Shown here piece by piece: positions 45,021-53,824 of a stretch of DNA of 64,000 nucleotides. The notes beneath the pieces are model-generated. The model had not been told where the DNA came from, ran no database searches, and was given only the letters and a program-made list of their open reading frames with translations. Origin of the DNA: Desulfurobacterium thermolithotrophum DSM 11699 (lineage in GTDB: Bacteria > Aquificota > Aquificia > Desulfurobacteriales > Desulfurobacteriaceae); contig NC_015185.1 in the NCBI RefSeq assembly GCF_000191045.1, forward strand, positions 1-64,000. Direction: 5' to 3'. Within the stretch, counting starts at the first letter, position 1. Each line of letters begins with the position of its first letter. A program made the position numbers and the translations under genes.

Positions 45021-46993
45021 CTTCCAACCCCTATAAGCTTTACCTTGTAGTCGGAAAGTAGGGAATTGAGATCAAGTATTAGAACGACCTTACCATCTCC
45101 TGCAATGGTTGCTCCAGCAATGCCTGGAATATCTGATAAAAGTTCCCCAAGAGATTTAATAACAATTTCTTCTTCTCCGAAAAGTTCTTCTATTGAAACA
45201 GCTATTAACCTTTCTCCTACTTTTACAATTACTACAAAGTTCTTTTCATTCTCATCACTAAGTTCAAGAAGCTCGTTTAGAGAAAAAAGAGGTAAAACTT
45301 CGTCTCTGAGCATAAAGCTTTTAAAACTTCCTACTTCTTTTACGTTTTTTTCATCATATCTAACAATTTCCACAACAGAATGTAGTGGAACAGCAAAAAC
45401 TTGGTCTTTTACACTAATCATTAAAGTTCTGATAATTGCTACTGTCAAAGGTAGTTTTAATATTATGGTTGTTCCTTTTCCTAATTCGCTGTTTATTTCT
45501 ATTGAACCTCTTAGAGAGTGAATTGTGCTGGCAACAACATCCATTCCAACACCACGACCAGAAACATCGCTGACCTTTTCTGCCGTAGAAAATCCAGGCA
45601 TGAAGATAAGTTCATAAGCCTCTTTTTCCGACATCTGAGCAGCCTGCTCAGGCGTAATAAGACCTTTTTCAATAGCCTTCTGTTTTACTTTTTCAGGATC
45701 TATTCCTTTTCCATCATCCTGTATTCCAACAATTATGTGATCCCCTTCGTGATAAGCAAAAAGTTTTACTGTTCCTACTTCAGGTTTTCCTTTTGCTACT
45801 CTTTCTTCAGGAGGTTCTATTCCATGGTCAAGGGCATTTCTAACAAGATGAATGAGAGGATCTTCTAATTTATCAAGAATTGATCTATCAAGTTCAGTAT
45901 CTTCACCTTCAATTATAAGTTGAACTTTTTTATTGAGTTTTCTAGCAAGGTCTCTAACAAGTCTTGGGAATTTGCTAAATATTTTCTTGATAGGTTGCAT
46001 GCGAAGTTTCATAACTGCAACCTGTAAATCACTAACAGTTCTATCAAGGCTGGTTACTGCTTCAACAAGTTTTTCAACTGATTCACTTCTACACTCTTTG
46101 TCAACCTCTGAAGTTACTCTTAGTATCCTATTTCTATCAAGAACTATTTCTCCGACCAAGTTCATTAGGTTTTCAACTCTTTCAACATCAATACGAATGG
46201 TCTCTGTGGTTTTCTTTTCTGATACTGCTTTTTTCTGCATAGATTGGGATGGTGTTTTTTCTTTTCTCTCTTCAACCGTTGGAGGCTGTGGTTTCTCCTC
46301 TGCTTTCTGCTTCGGAGCAGTTGTTTTTTCTTCCTTTTTCTTTACTTTTACTATGTCCTGAATGTCCTTTCCTTCCTCGATCAACTTCTCAATTTCAGGA
46401 ATAACCTCCATAGGCCTCTCATCAGGAGGCATGAGAATTATCTCTTCAAGAAGATCAGCAAGGTTTTTTCCAGGAAATTTTTTTATTAGCTCTTTCAGTT
46501 CATCAGATACGTCTTCTACAAATTCAAGTTCACTCTCCTGAGGAGCATCTTCAGTGGAAGGAACTTCAACTTCTGGAGATTCAACAAATTCACCTTTGAG
46601 TGCAGTATCAAGTTTTTTAAGAACGGACTCTATATCTTCCATATCGGGAAGTTCTTCGCTCTCTTTCAACATCTGAATGGCTAATTTTAGATGATCAATT
46701 CCCTCAAGAATAATGTCCATAAGCTCCGTAGTCAGAGTCATTTCATCGTTCCGGAGCTTATTAAAGATATCTTCTATTCGATGAGCTAATTCAACTATAG
46801 GAGTAAGGTTTAAAAAACCAGCCCCTCCTTTAAGAGTATGCATTCCACGGAATATTTTGTTTAAAAGATCTTTATCTGTAGGATTGTTTTCCAGGTCTAT
46901 CAAATCTTGGTCTAAGTTTTCTAATATTTCTTCTGCTTCAACGAGAAACTCTTCAAGTATTTCCTTTAATTCCTCTGGAATATTCGCTTTCAT
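45017..46993 (-). CDS. cheA: Chemotaxis histidine kinase CheA
   Basis: A 658-residue CheA. The phosphoacceptor His is His52 in GMHTLKGGAGF in the N-terminal Hpt domain. A linker rich in Glu and Lys follows, with EKKTTETIRIDVERVENLMN starting the dimer domain near 268. The kinase domain has HLVRNALDHGIEPPEER (N box), IQDDGKGIDPEKV (G1) and VSGRGVGMDVV, with GKGTTIILKLPL near 510, and a CheW-like end (PLHSVVEIVRYD). CheW and CheV follow in the operon. The CheY-binding P2 domain is not obvious and may be short or absent. AGGAG precedes the ATG. Confidence 0.97.
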   Translation of the reverse strand: MKANIPEELKEILEEFLVEAEEILENLDQDLIDLENNPTDKDLLNKIFRGMHTLKGGAGFLNLTPIVELAHRIEDIFNKLRNDEMTLTTELMDIILEGIDHLKLAIQMLKESEELPDMEDIESVLKKLDTALKGEFVESPEVEVPSTEDAPQESELEFVEDVSDELKELIKKFPGKNLADLLEEIILMPPDERPMEVIPEIEKLIEEGKDIQDIVKVKKKEEKTTAPKQKAEEKPQPPTVEERKEKTPSQSMQKKAVSEKKTTETIRIDVERVENLMNLVGEIVLDRNRILRVTSEVDKECRSESVEKLVEAVTSLDRTVSDLQVAVMKLRMQPIKKIFSKFPRLVRDLARKLNKKVQLIIEGEDTELDRSILDKLEDPLIHLVRNALDHGIEPPEERVAKGKPEVGTVKLFAYHEGDHIIVGIQDDGKGIDPEKVKQKAIEKGLITPEQAAQMSEKEAYELIFMPGFSTAEKVSDVSGRGVGMDVVASTIHSLRGSIEINSELGKGTTIILKLPLTVAIIRTLMISVKDQVFAVPLHSVVEIVRYDEKNVKEVGSFKSFMLRDEVLPLFSLNELLELSDENEKNFVVIVKVGERLIAVSIEELFGEEEIVIKSLGELLSDIPGIAGATIAGDGKVVLILDLNSLLSDYKVKLIGVGR

Positions 46994-47002
46994 TTGTTAC
47001 TC

Positions 47003-47536
47003 CTAAAGCCCAAACTGTTTCATAATTTCATCAACTTCGTTTTGAGATATCTCTTTTTTCCATTCTAGTTCTTCAAGCTTTTTCTCTAATTCTCCTCTCT
47101 TTTTTTTATCAGTTTCTTCTATACCAGCAAGAATAGCTATTTTAAGAATACTTTTTTCAATATCAGACAAAAAATTTTTTACTTTTAAAAGTCTTTGAGC
47201 CAAAATATCTTGGAACTCTAAAAGAGTTAGAGCATTAATTAAACTGGAAGTAGTAGCACTTAAAAGTTCTCTTAACCTTTTAGCTTTCTCAGTAGAATCT
47301 TCCTTAACTTTTATTTGTGAAATTAATTCAAGACTTTCTTGAACTGCCTCAAGGGAAGAACCGATAAAGTCTATTATTTTTTTGGTTGCTTCTTCGCTTT
47401 CCAATATAGCTATATCAATATGGTGGTTTATAGCTTTAAAACCTGCTTTCTGTGCAGAAATTTGAGAAATTTCTGATTTAAATGACTCAATGAGATCTAA
47501 AAGTTCTTTTAATTCCTGCAAAAGACTTTTTTCCAT
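47003..47536 (-). CDS. cheZ: CheY phosphatase CheZ
   Basis: A 177-residue all-helical protein. It has the CheZ catalytic signature EFQDILAQRLLKV at 107-119, in which Asp110 and Gln114 match the E. coli FQDLTGQ pair, and a C-terminal tail NEVDEIMKQFGL, which resembles the CheY-binding peptide of E. coli CheZ. CheZ dephosphorylates CheY-P. The ATG at 47536, after GGAGGG, is preferred to an upstream one at 47566. It is first in the chemotaxis operon. The early helical region diverges from enteric CheZ, so the call rests mainly on the motif and tail, plus the operon. Confidence 0.83.
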   Translation of the reverse strand: MEKSLLQELKELLDLIESFKSEISQISAQKAGFKAINHHIDIAILESEEATKKIIDFIGSSLEAVQESLELISQIKVKEDSTEKAKRLRELLSATTSSLINALTLLEFQDILAQRLLKVKNFLSDIEKSILKIAILAGIEETDKKKRGELEKKLEELEWKKEISQNEVDEIMKQFGL

Positions 47537-47571
47537 ATTCCCTCCTGGTTTATTTAAGTCCCCCACTAATA

Positions 47572-47600
47572 ACTATATAATGTCTAATATATTTTAGCAA
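47572..47600 (-). promoter_or_regulatory. Promoter of the chemotaxis operon
   Basis: On the minus strand, TTGCTA (47600-47595) and TATAGT (47577-47572) are 17 bases apart. The start of transcription would fall about 25 bases before the cheZ ATG. The left inverted repeat of the insertion sequence begins only 11 bases upstream of the -35, so the insertion may have replaced older control DNA. Confidence 0.55.
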
Positions 47601-47610
47601 GTATTTATTT

Positions 47611-48590
47611 GAGGATGTTTGAAAATTGCCAAAATTAAGAAAAAAGCCTATCCTCTCCGGTATGAAAGCGAAAAGACTAAATTTCCACAAAGTACTCAAC
47701 CTATCAAAAACATACATGAACCGGAGAGGACAGGCTGTACTGGTATATTTATATCCTTTTAAAACCAAAAGAGGAAGACCCAAGAAATACCCTGACGAGA
47801 TAATTCTTACCCTTCTTTTCCTCCAAGTAGCCTAGAACCTATCATTCAGAGACCTTGAATATTTGGCAGTTCAGATATTTGGAAGAGAGAATATTCCTGA
47901 TTTTTCAACCTATTATTACCGACTCAAGCAACTACCTTCCATTCTCCTTGTAAATTTTCTGAACTTTGTCTCTCGAAGACTCTTAGGGAAGTATCATAAA
48001 GAATTAAGATTTCTGATAATAGATGGAACTGGCTTCAAATACAATGAGATTTATCCATTGAAAATTCTAAGAGGCAAAGAGATAAAGGAGGTAAAAAGCC
48101 ACGTTAAAGTTGTTGTATTAAGCGTTCATCTAAAAGATGGAAAAAGGTTCATTCTTACTGCATTACCTGGAGAGAGTTACGCTTCGGAAGTGAAACTTGG
48201 AGAGAAAATAGTTAGGTGGTTAAACGAAAGGAGATTTATATGGAGAGCTTTGAAAGGAAAGCCATTTTTAGGAGACAAAGCTTATGACAGCATTAAGTTT
48301 ATTGAGCTTGTTCTGTTAGCAGGCTTAAAGCCTTACATAAAGGTGAGAGAAACATTAAGGAAGGGAATTAAATCTGAGATTAGGCTTAAATGCAAAGAGC
48401 TTTTAGAATCTGATGAAATTTACAGGTTTAGAGGACTGATAGAGAGTATTTTTGGAGAAGTTAAGCAGGATGTTGGAAGTTACGAGAGAACAAAGAGCTT
48501 TCATATAGCTCAACTGTTTGTTTTAGCTAAGTTTATCCTCTTTAACATGGGAGTTTTGTTCTTTGTCTGGATGATTTTTCAAACACTCTC
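47611..48590 (+). mobile_element. Insertion sequence of the IS4/IS5 superfamily, decayed
   Basis: A transposase gene lies between imperfect inverted repeats. The left GAGGATGTTTGAAAA at 47611-47625 matches the reverse complement of 48576-48590 (GAGAGTGTTTGAAAA) at 13 of 15 positions. The element is about 980 bases. No target-site duplication was seen in the flanking bases, and the transposase has an in-frame stop, so it is old or inactive. The DNA just outside (48591-48852) carries the end of the transposase frame and otherwise nothing recognised. Confidence 0.7.
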
Positions 48591-48603
48591 GGAGTTTGAT
48601 TAG
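47626..48603 (+). pseudogene. DDE transposase with an in-frame amber stop
   Basis: The frame starts at 47626 (MPKLRKKPILSGMKAKR) and is stopped by a TAG at 47833-47835. It then continues in the same frame from NLSFRDLEYLAV to 48603. The N-terminal segment has RGRPKKYPDEIILTLL, typical of these transposases. The catalytic residues are visible in the second part: Asp in FLIIDGTGFK, Asp in FLGDKAYDS and Glu in RGLIESIFGEVKQD. The joined length is about 325 residues. The stop codon runs 13 bases past the right inverted repeat. Either the gene is dead or the stop is read through. Confidence 0.8.
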
Positions 48604-48852
48604 TTTCTCTAATTCTTATCTCTTAAAAGATTTACGTTGTCACATACTTCTATTTCTGCTTTTAGCAGAGATTCAAAGATACTTTTCCTCTTGTTCCAGT
48701 TTTCACTTCACACTTCTTTTGCGTAGGAGTAGTTGATTATTACTAGTCAATACCAATTTATTCAATCATAAAAGATTCAGAACTATTCTATAGTTTACCA
48801 TGCATTTTCAAATTTCATGGGTTAGACTAGAAAATATAGATGGGTATTCTAA
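48604..48852. other. Unassigned 249-base intergenic stretch
   Basis: AT-rich DNA between the insertion sequence and the Hfq fusion genes. I see no ORF of note, no tRNA and no repeat. A small hairpin, TCTGCT-TTT-AGCAGA, is near 48655-48670. It is a possible insertion-sequence relic or sRNA locus, with no support for either. Confidence 0.3.
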
Positions 48853-49347
48853 TTAAGTTTTATAAACTATTGTTGAAATGGCGTGCTTATAAACTAGGAT
48901 GTTTCCTCTATAGTTTCTCATTTTTAGGGTAAATCTATCAAATCCTTTTAATCTACCCTCTAGTCTGCTTCCATTCCTGAAGAAAACTATAATCCTTTTT
49001 CCCATAGCTTGACGCAATTCTCTACTTTGAACACCTCCCATATAGGAAGAAGCTATTAGTCTATAACCTTCAGATAGCTTTTTTTCAATTTCTTCCTTTT
49101 GTTCTTCTGTAGGTGTAGGAGGAAGAAGAGGTATAAACGTTGCTGGTCTTATGATTAATTCATCTTCGATTTCTTCGTAGACAATATCCCCTGCAGATTT
49201 CATAAGTTGCAGGAGAGGTTTTATATTTTCTGGTTTAACAGAAAGCCTTTCAGCTAATTCTTCAATTGAGCCTCTGAATTCTCCTTCTTCTTCAAGAAGC
49301 TCTATTAATTCTATTTGTGCGTCTTCGAGAGTTTTGTACCTTTTCAT
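48853..49347 (-). CDS. Hfq-domain protein with N-terminal winged-helix-like region (copy 1)
   Basis: A 164-residue protein. Residues about 5-68 look like a winged helix (FRGSIEELAERLSVKPENIKPLLQLM), then a charged linker, then an Hfq/Sm domain at about 100-164. The Sm2 signature YKHAISTIV is at 153-161, and the Sm1 part is IIVFFRNGSRLEGRLKGFDRFTLKM. In E. coli Hfq the start carries Gln8-Asp9; here VQSRELRQAMGK keeps Gln but replaces Asp with Ser. Hfq rings bind sRNA and mRNA. Hfq proteins are normally 70-100 residues with no added domain at the N-terminus. The gene begins nine bases after the stop of copy 2. Confidence 0.8.
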   Translation of the reverse strand: MKRYKTLEDAQIELIELLEEEGEFRGSIEELAERLSVKPENIKPLLQLMKSAGDIVYEEIEDELIIRPATFIPLLPPTPTEEQKEEIEKKLSEGYRLIASSYMGGVQSRELRQAMGKRIIVFFRNGSRLEGRLKGFDRFTLKMRNYRGNILVYKHAISTIVYKT

Positions 49348-49356
49348 AACAGCTAC

Positions 49357-49893
49357 CTATTCAAAAATTATTGTAGCAATTGCGTGTTTGTAAACAAGAG
49401 ATTTTCCCTTTGGAGCTGTCATAGATAATGTAAAGTTATCAAAGTCTAAAAGTTTTCCTTCGAGTCTTGTTCCGCTTATAAGGAATACAGTTATATCCTT
49501 ACCTATTAGAGAAGTTAATACTCTATCTTGAAGAGAGAGTTTTTTCTCTTTTTTCTTTTTTTCTGGCTCTTCTTTTGTTTTTTCTTCTTCTACTTTTTCT
49601 ATGATTTGAGTTTCCTTTTCTTCTTTTGCTTCAACTTCTTCTTTTTGCTCTTCATGAGTATCTTCCACTTTTTCTTCTTGTGAAAGTAAGGTTATTATTA
49701 ATCCTTTTCCTCTTCTTGATTCAGATTTTACTAAAGATTCTTCCTCTAACTCTGTAAGAGCTTTTTTGACAAGATAGGGAGTTGAGTTTGCAAGATGAGC
49801 AAGTTCTTCTAACGTTCCAGAATACTCTCCAAATTCTGAAAGATATTCTCTCAACCAAATTTTTACTTTTTCGGCTTTCGATTGAGAAGCCAT
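49357..49893 (-). CDS. Hfq-domain protein with N-terminal winged-helix-like region (copy 2)
   Basis: A 178-residue protein, upstream of copy 1 in the same operon. Residues about 5-70 look like a winged helix (YSGTLEELAHLANSTPYLVKKA), 72-118 are a highly charged Glu/Lys linker, and 119-178 are Hfq. LSLQDRVLTSLIGK retains the Gln-Asp pair of the RNA-binding face, followed by FLISGTRLEGKLLDFDNFTL and YKHAIATII. This copy is the better candidate for normal Hfq RNA binding. The ATG at 49893 sits after GGAGG and is preferred over one at 49926. The helix-turn-helix-like part may bind DNA or protein; that is inference. Confidence 0.8.
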   Translation of the reverse strand: MASQSKAEKVKIWLREYLSEFGEYSGTLEELAHLANSTPYLVKKALTELEEESLVKSESRRGKGLIITLLSQEEKVEDTHEEQKEEVEAKEEKETQIIEKVEEEKTKEEPEKKKKEKKLSLQDRVLTSLIGKDITVFLISGTRLEGKLLDFDNFTLSMTAPKGKSLVYKHAIATIIFE

Positions 49894-50004
49894 GATTTCC
49901 TCCAAATACATTGTATAGCTTTGCAACTCTTAAGAAGATTTCTGAGATGAAAAAATCCTCACTCTATAATTAAAGCTTAAAACAAAATCATAAAAAAGTA
50001 AAGA

Positions 50005-51354
50005 TTATCTTTTAAGCTTAGGTAGAATTTTATTTTCAAGAATTTTTGTGTCAAGAGCTCCCTTTATAAAGTTTTCATCTTTTAAAAGTTTCAAGTGAAA
50101 TGGAATTGTCGTTTTAAGATTCCCTTCAATTACAAATTCTGAAAGAGCTCTTTCTCCTCGTTTTATTGCTTCCTCTCTTGTTTCTCCCCAAACAATTAAT
50201 TTTGCTAAAAGAGAATCGTAGTACTGCGGCACTTTGTAACCTTCATATATGTGAGTATCAACTCTTACACCAAATCCACCAGGAATTAAAAGCTTTTCAA
50301 TTTTTCCAGGAGTAGGACGAAAGTCTTTTTCATAATCTTCACAAGTTATTCTGAATTCTATTGCATGTCCCTTTAGTTTAACGTCAGAAATATTTAGTTT
50401 TTCTCCAGCAGCAGCCATAATTTGTTTTGCTATTAAGTCTTTTTCGGTTACAAATTCTGTAACAGGATGTTCAACCTGAATACGAGTATTCATTTCAATA
50501 AAGTAAAAGTTTTTATCCTTATCAACTAAAAATTCTACTGTTCCAGCTCCTTCGTAATTAATAAATTCAGCAATTTTTTTAGCAGCATCCGAGAGTTTAT
50601 TTCTTAGATCTTCATCTACAAAAGGAGATGGTGCTTCCTCAAGAACTTTTTGATGTCTTCTTTGAAGAGAACATTCTCTTTCTCCGAAAGTTACAACGTT
50701 TCCAAATTGGTCTGCAACTACCTGGATTTCTATATGGCGAGGATTTTTTATGTACTTTTCTATGTAAACTTCTCCGCTTCCAAAAGCAGCTTCAGCTTCA
50801 GCCATTGCTGTAACTATTAAAGTTTTTGCTTCTTTGGAAGAAGTAATAAGTCTCATTCCTCTACCACCACCACCATGGGCAGCTTTAACTAGAACTGGAT
50901 AACCAATTTCCTCACAGACTTTTAAAGCTTCTTGAACGTTCTTTATAATTCCACTACCTGGAACAACAGGAACACCGGCCTTTATTGCAACTTCTCTTGC
51001 TTTTGCCTTGTCTCCCATTAAAACCATAGTTTCTGGCGAAGGGCCTATGAATTTCATGCCACAGGCTGTACAAATTTCTGCAAAACCAGGATTTTCGGAA
51101 AGGAATCCATAGCCAGGATGGATGGCATCTGCACCTGTTATCTCTGCTGCAGAGATGATAGAAGGAATGTTTAGATAACTTTCCTGGGGACGGGGACCTC
51201 CTATACAAACTGCTTCATCTGCAAGAAAAACATGAAGGGAATCTCTGTCCGCAGTAGAATAAATAGCTACTGTTTTTATTCCAAGCTCTCTACAGGTACG
51301 AATTATTCTTACAGCAATTTCTCCTCTATTTGCTATGAGAACTTTTTTGAACAT
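50005..51354 (-). CDS. accC: Biotin carboxylase (acetyl-CoA carboxylase subunit)
   Basis: AccC charges the biotin of AccB with CO2 using ATP and bicarbonate. The 449 residues begin [21 protein letters not shown], shown as [17 protein letters not shown], with [11 protein letters not shown] near 125, the Gly-rich [14 protein letters not shown] near 155-170, and [16 protein letters not shown] near 285, the active-site segment. The ATG at 51354 sits after AAGGTGG. The gene comes directly after accB. Pyruvate or oxoglutarate carboxylase A subunits look alike, but the accB-accC pair favours acetyl-CoA carboxylase. AccA and AccD are not in the window. Confidence 0.92.
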   Translation of the reverse strand: MFKKVLIANRGEIAVRIIRTCRELGIKTVAIYSTADRDSLHVFLADEAVCIGGPRPQESYLNIPSIISAAEITGADAIHPGYGFLSENPGFAEICTACGMKFIGPSPETMVLMGDKAKAREVAIKAGVPVVPGSGIIKNVQEALKVCEEIGYPVLVKAAHGGGGRGMRLITSSKEAKTLIVTAMAEAEAAFGSGEVYIEKYIKNPRHIEIQVVADQFGNVVTFGERECSLQRRHQKVLEEAPSPFVDEDLRNKLSDAAKKIAEFINYEGAGTVEFLVDKDKNFYFIEMNTRIQVEHPVTEFVTEKDLIAKQIMAAAGEKLNISDVKLKGHAIEFRITCEDYEKDFRPTPGKIEKLLIPGGFGVRVDTHIYEGYKVPQYYDSLLAKLIVWGETREEAIKRGERALSEFVIEGNLKTTIPFHLKLLKDENFIKGALDTKILENKILPKLKR

Positions 51355-51364
51355 ACAGCCCACC

Positions 51365-51799
51365 TTATGCTTTTTCTATGTAAAAAAGAGGCTGGCCATA
51401 CTCAACAGGCTGGCCGTTTTCTACTAAGATTTTTTTAACTACTCCTGAAACTTCTGCTTCTATTTCATTCATTACCTTAAGAGCTTCGATAATGCAGAGA
51501 GTTTGTCCCTTTTCAACAAAATCTCCCTCTTTTACAAAAGGCTCCGCTCCGGGAGCAGGAGCTCTATAAAAAGTTCCTACCATTGGGGACTCTACAACGT
51601 AGTAGTCTTCAGTATTTTTTGTAATTTCTTCTTTTTCTTCTTTCTTTATCTCCTTAGGAACTACTTCCTGTAATGGAATTTCTTTAACTACACCTCGAGC
51701 AAACTTAGCTCGTAATTTTATTCCTTCAACTTCAATTTCTACTTCTTCAATAGAAGTATTTTCCAAAGCTTTTAAAAGTTCTCTTACCTTATCAAGCAA
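51365..51799 (-). CDS. accB: Biotin carboxyl carrier protein
   Basis: A 144-residue biotin carrier. The C-terminal biotinyl domain starts with [19 protein letters not shown] near residue 71, and the biotinylated Lys is Lys108 in [12 protein letters not shown], where the usual EAMKM reads EALKV. The N-terminal part is a charged linker. The start is TTG, after AGGAGGG. It sits between efp upstream and accC downstream. Confidence 0.92.
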   Translation of the reverse strand: MLDKVRELLKALENTSIEEVEIEVEGIKLRAKFARGVVKEIPLQEVVPKEIKKEEKEEITKNTEDYYVVESPMVGTFYRAPAPGAEPFVKEGDFVEKGQTLCIIEALKVMNEIEAEVSGVVKKILVENGQPVEYGQPLFYIEKA

Positions 51800-51808
51800 A
51801 ATACCCTC

Positions 51809-52381
51809 CTACTTAATATTAACCCTTTCTATGTATTCACCAGTTTCTGGATTTACCTTTACATAATCACCAGGATTAATAAACATTGGCACTTGAATAA
51901 CAGCACCTGTTTCAAGTGTTGCAGGTTTTGTAACGTTTGAAACAGTATCCCCTTTAAATCCAGGTTCTGTATCGGTAACTTGTAAAACTATGCTCTTTGG
52001 TAGTTTAACAGAAATCGCTTCTCCTTTATAAAATTGAACCATTACAGTAGTATTTTCTTTGAGAAATTTTGCTTTCTCACCTAAAGCAGTTTCTGAAACG
52101 CCAACTTGCTCGTAGGTTTTTGTGTCCATGAAGTAGTAAGATTCTCCATCATTGTAAATGTATTCCATTTCTCTTTCTTCAAAGTCTGCCAACTCAAGCT
52201 TTTCGCCGACTTTATAAGTCTTCTCAACAACGTTTCCGGTTTTCAAGTTTTTAAGCTTTATCCTTGCAAATGCCTGTCCCTTTCCAGGTTTTACGTGCTG
52301 ATAATCTACTATTTCGTATGGGTAACCTTCAATTTCAAGTTTCATTCCCTTTGCTATTTGATTTACATCGATAGAAGCCAA
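51809..52381 (-). CDS. efp: Translation elongation factor P
   Basis: EF-P relieves stalling at polyproline. The 190-residue protein has three beta domains; the tip loop KPGKGQAFARIKLKNL near residue 32 carries the Lys that is modified in some bacteria, and YIERVNIK ends the protein. The frame opens at a TTG at 52387, but that codon touches the GGAGG site. The second TTG at 52381 is six bases after GGAGG and gives MASIDVNQIAKGMKLE, the normal start. It is first in the efp-accB-accC unit and is divergent from the lipoprotein gene. efp-accB neighbours are common. Confidence 0.94.
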   Translation of the reverse strand: MASIDVNQIAKGMKLEIEGYPYEIVDYQHVKPGKGQAFARIKLKNLKTGNVVEKTYKVGEKLELADFEEREMEYIYNDGESYYFMDTKTYEQVGVSETALGEKAKFLKENTTVMVQFYKGEAISVKLPKSIVLQVTDTEPGFKGDTVSNVTKPATLETGAVIQVPMFINPGDYVKVNPETGEYIERVNIK

Positions 52382-52460
52382 CTTCAACCTCCAAAATGAA
52401 GTTTTGAAAATTATAACAGTTTATTTTAATACTGTGCTAAAATTTCAAGCGGAGGGTGAC

Positions 52461-53387
52461 TTGAGGAAGTTATTACTTTTATGTTTCGTGCCTTTTGTTT
52501 TTTCTTTTACGATGTGTGGAAACAGAGGTGACCCTTTACCTCCATTGAGTTATTCTCCAGAATCTCCAGAAATTTCAAAAATAGAAGAGGTTTATAAAAA
52601 CTTTTTAGTGAGGTGGAAACCAATAGAAAAATTTTCAGATGGAAGGAAACTGGCCAATTCTAAGGATGTATATTATATAGTTTCAATCAACTTTGGAAAG
52701 GAAAAAGTAAAAGTAAAAGATGCTTTTTTTCTTGATAACAAAACAATTTCTGTAGGTGAAAGAAGGTGTTACACCATTACTGCTGTTTATAGGGGAAAGT
52801 ATTTTAGCCAGCCTTCAGAATCTGTTTGTGTAAAGGCTGAAAAACCAATAGAAAAAATACCAAAAATTTTAAGTTATAAAGCTGGTGATGGTTTTGTTGA
52901 ATTTAGATTTAAACCAGTAAATGGCTATAAAATTGAAGTTTTTAAAAATGCCGATACTTTTTCTCCTTATCAAATTCTTTCTCCTAAAGTTAATACATTT
53001 ATTGATAAAAAAGTGGTTAATGGTAAAGAATATTTCTATAAGTTTAGATTTTCAAAAGGAAACGTAAAAGGAAGATTTTCAAAAGTTTATAAGCTTAAAC
53101 CTGAAGATAGAATGCCTCCTAAACCTCCAAAAAATGCTTTTCTTATAAGAAAAGGTAAGGGATGTGTAATCTTGTGGGATCCTTCTCCTTCTAAAGATGT
53201 AGTTAAATATATAATTTTTCGAGGAAATGAAGTTGTAGGTTCTACTAATGGCGGTATATACCTTTTCCTTCCAAATTGTTCAAATAATTACTATGTAAAA
53301 GCAATTGATAAAGCTGGAAATAGTTCAAAACCAAAAGAGGTAAAGGAGGTTCACAATGAAGAAGGTAGCAGTAATAATGGGAAGTAA
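52461..53387 (+). CDS. Putative lipoprotein with fibronectin-like domains
   Basis: A 308-residue protein. It begins with a hydrophobic signal (RKLLLLCFVPFVFSFTMC) and Cys19 followed by GNRGDPLPP; the Cys-Gly-x-x-Gly and Pro-rich pattern recalls LptM-like small lipoproteins, but the box FTMC is weak. The rest is beta-rich, with fibronectin-like repeats near residues 35-110, 115-200 and 215-300. The TTG start at 52461 follows GGAGGG and is preferred over an ATG at 52404 that has no signal sequence. It overlaps purE by 32 bases. It may sit at the outer membrane. Function is unknown. Confidence 0.6.
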   Translation: MRKLLLLCFVPFVFSFTMCGNRGDPLPPLSYSPESPEISKIEEVYKNFLVRWKPIEKFSDGRKLANSKDVYYIVSINFGKEKVKVKDAFFLDNKTISVGERRCYTITAVYRGKYFSQPSESVCVKAEKPIEKIPKILSYKAGDGFVEFRFKPVNGYKIEVFKNADTFSPYQILSPKVNTFIDKKVVNGKEYFYKFRFSKGNVKGRFSKVYKLKPEDRMPPKPPKNAFLIRKGKGCVILWDPSPSKDVVKYIIFRGNEVVGSTNGGIYLFLPNCSNNYYVKAIDKAGNSSKPKEVKEVHNEEGSSNNGK

Positions 53388-53823
53388 GTCTGACCTTCCA
53401 GTTATGGAAAGCTGTACAAAAACTCTTGATGAATTTGGAGTTCCTTATGATGTAAAAGTTCTCTCAGCTCACAGAACAATTGATGAAGTAATTACTTTTT
53501 GTGAAAAAGCAGAAGAAGAATATGACGTTATTATTGCTGCAGCGGGATATGCTGCTCACCTTGGAGGAGTAATTGCTGCAAAAACAACTCTTCCTGTTAT
53601 TGGAGTACCGCTTGATGCTTCTCCTCTCAAAGGTATAGACTCTCTTCTTTCCATAGTCCAAATGCCTGGAGGTATTCCTGTAGCAACGGTTACAATAGGA
53701 AAAGCTGGAGCTAAAAATGCTGCTGTTTTAGCTGTTGAAATAATGGCAATTAAGTATCCTGAGTTAAAAGAAAAGCTTAAAAACTATAGAGAAGAGATGA
53801 GGAGAAAAATTTTAGAGGGTTAA
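53356..53823 (+). CDS. purE: N5-carboxyaminoimidazole ribonucleotide mutase
   Basis: PurE shifts the carboxyl group to carbon in purine synthesis. The 155 residues have VAVIMGSKSDLPVM at the start, VLSAHRTIDEV near residue 37, AAAGYAAHLGGVIAA near 66, and VPLDASPLKGIDSLLSIVQMPGGIPVATV near 85-112. This is the bacterial class I type that needs PurK. purK is not next to it. The start is inside the lipoprotein gene, after AGGAGG. DUF89 and tsaC genes follow closely. Confidence 0.96.
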   Translation: MKKVAVIMGSKSDLPVMESCTKTLDEFGVPYDVKVLSAHRTIDEVITFCEKAEEEYDVIIAAAGYAAHLGGVIAAKTTLPVIGVPLDASPLKGIDSLLSIVQMPGGIPVATVTIGKAGAKNAAVLAVEIMAIKYPELKEKLKNYREEMRRKILEG

Positions 53824-53824
53824 G

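Noticed and set aside
45518-46361. Plus-strand ORFs inside cheA
   Set aside because: Shadow frames with no domain, against a strongly conserved kinase frame.
47626-48603. Two separate small genes in the insertion sequence
   Set aside because: Both parts are in one frame, broken only by a single TAG, and together make one transposase.
50005-51354. Pyruvate carboxylase A subunit
   Set aside because: The adjacent accB and normal BCCP make acetyl-CoA carboxylase more likely, though the enzymes look alike.
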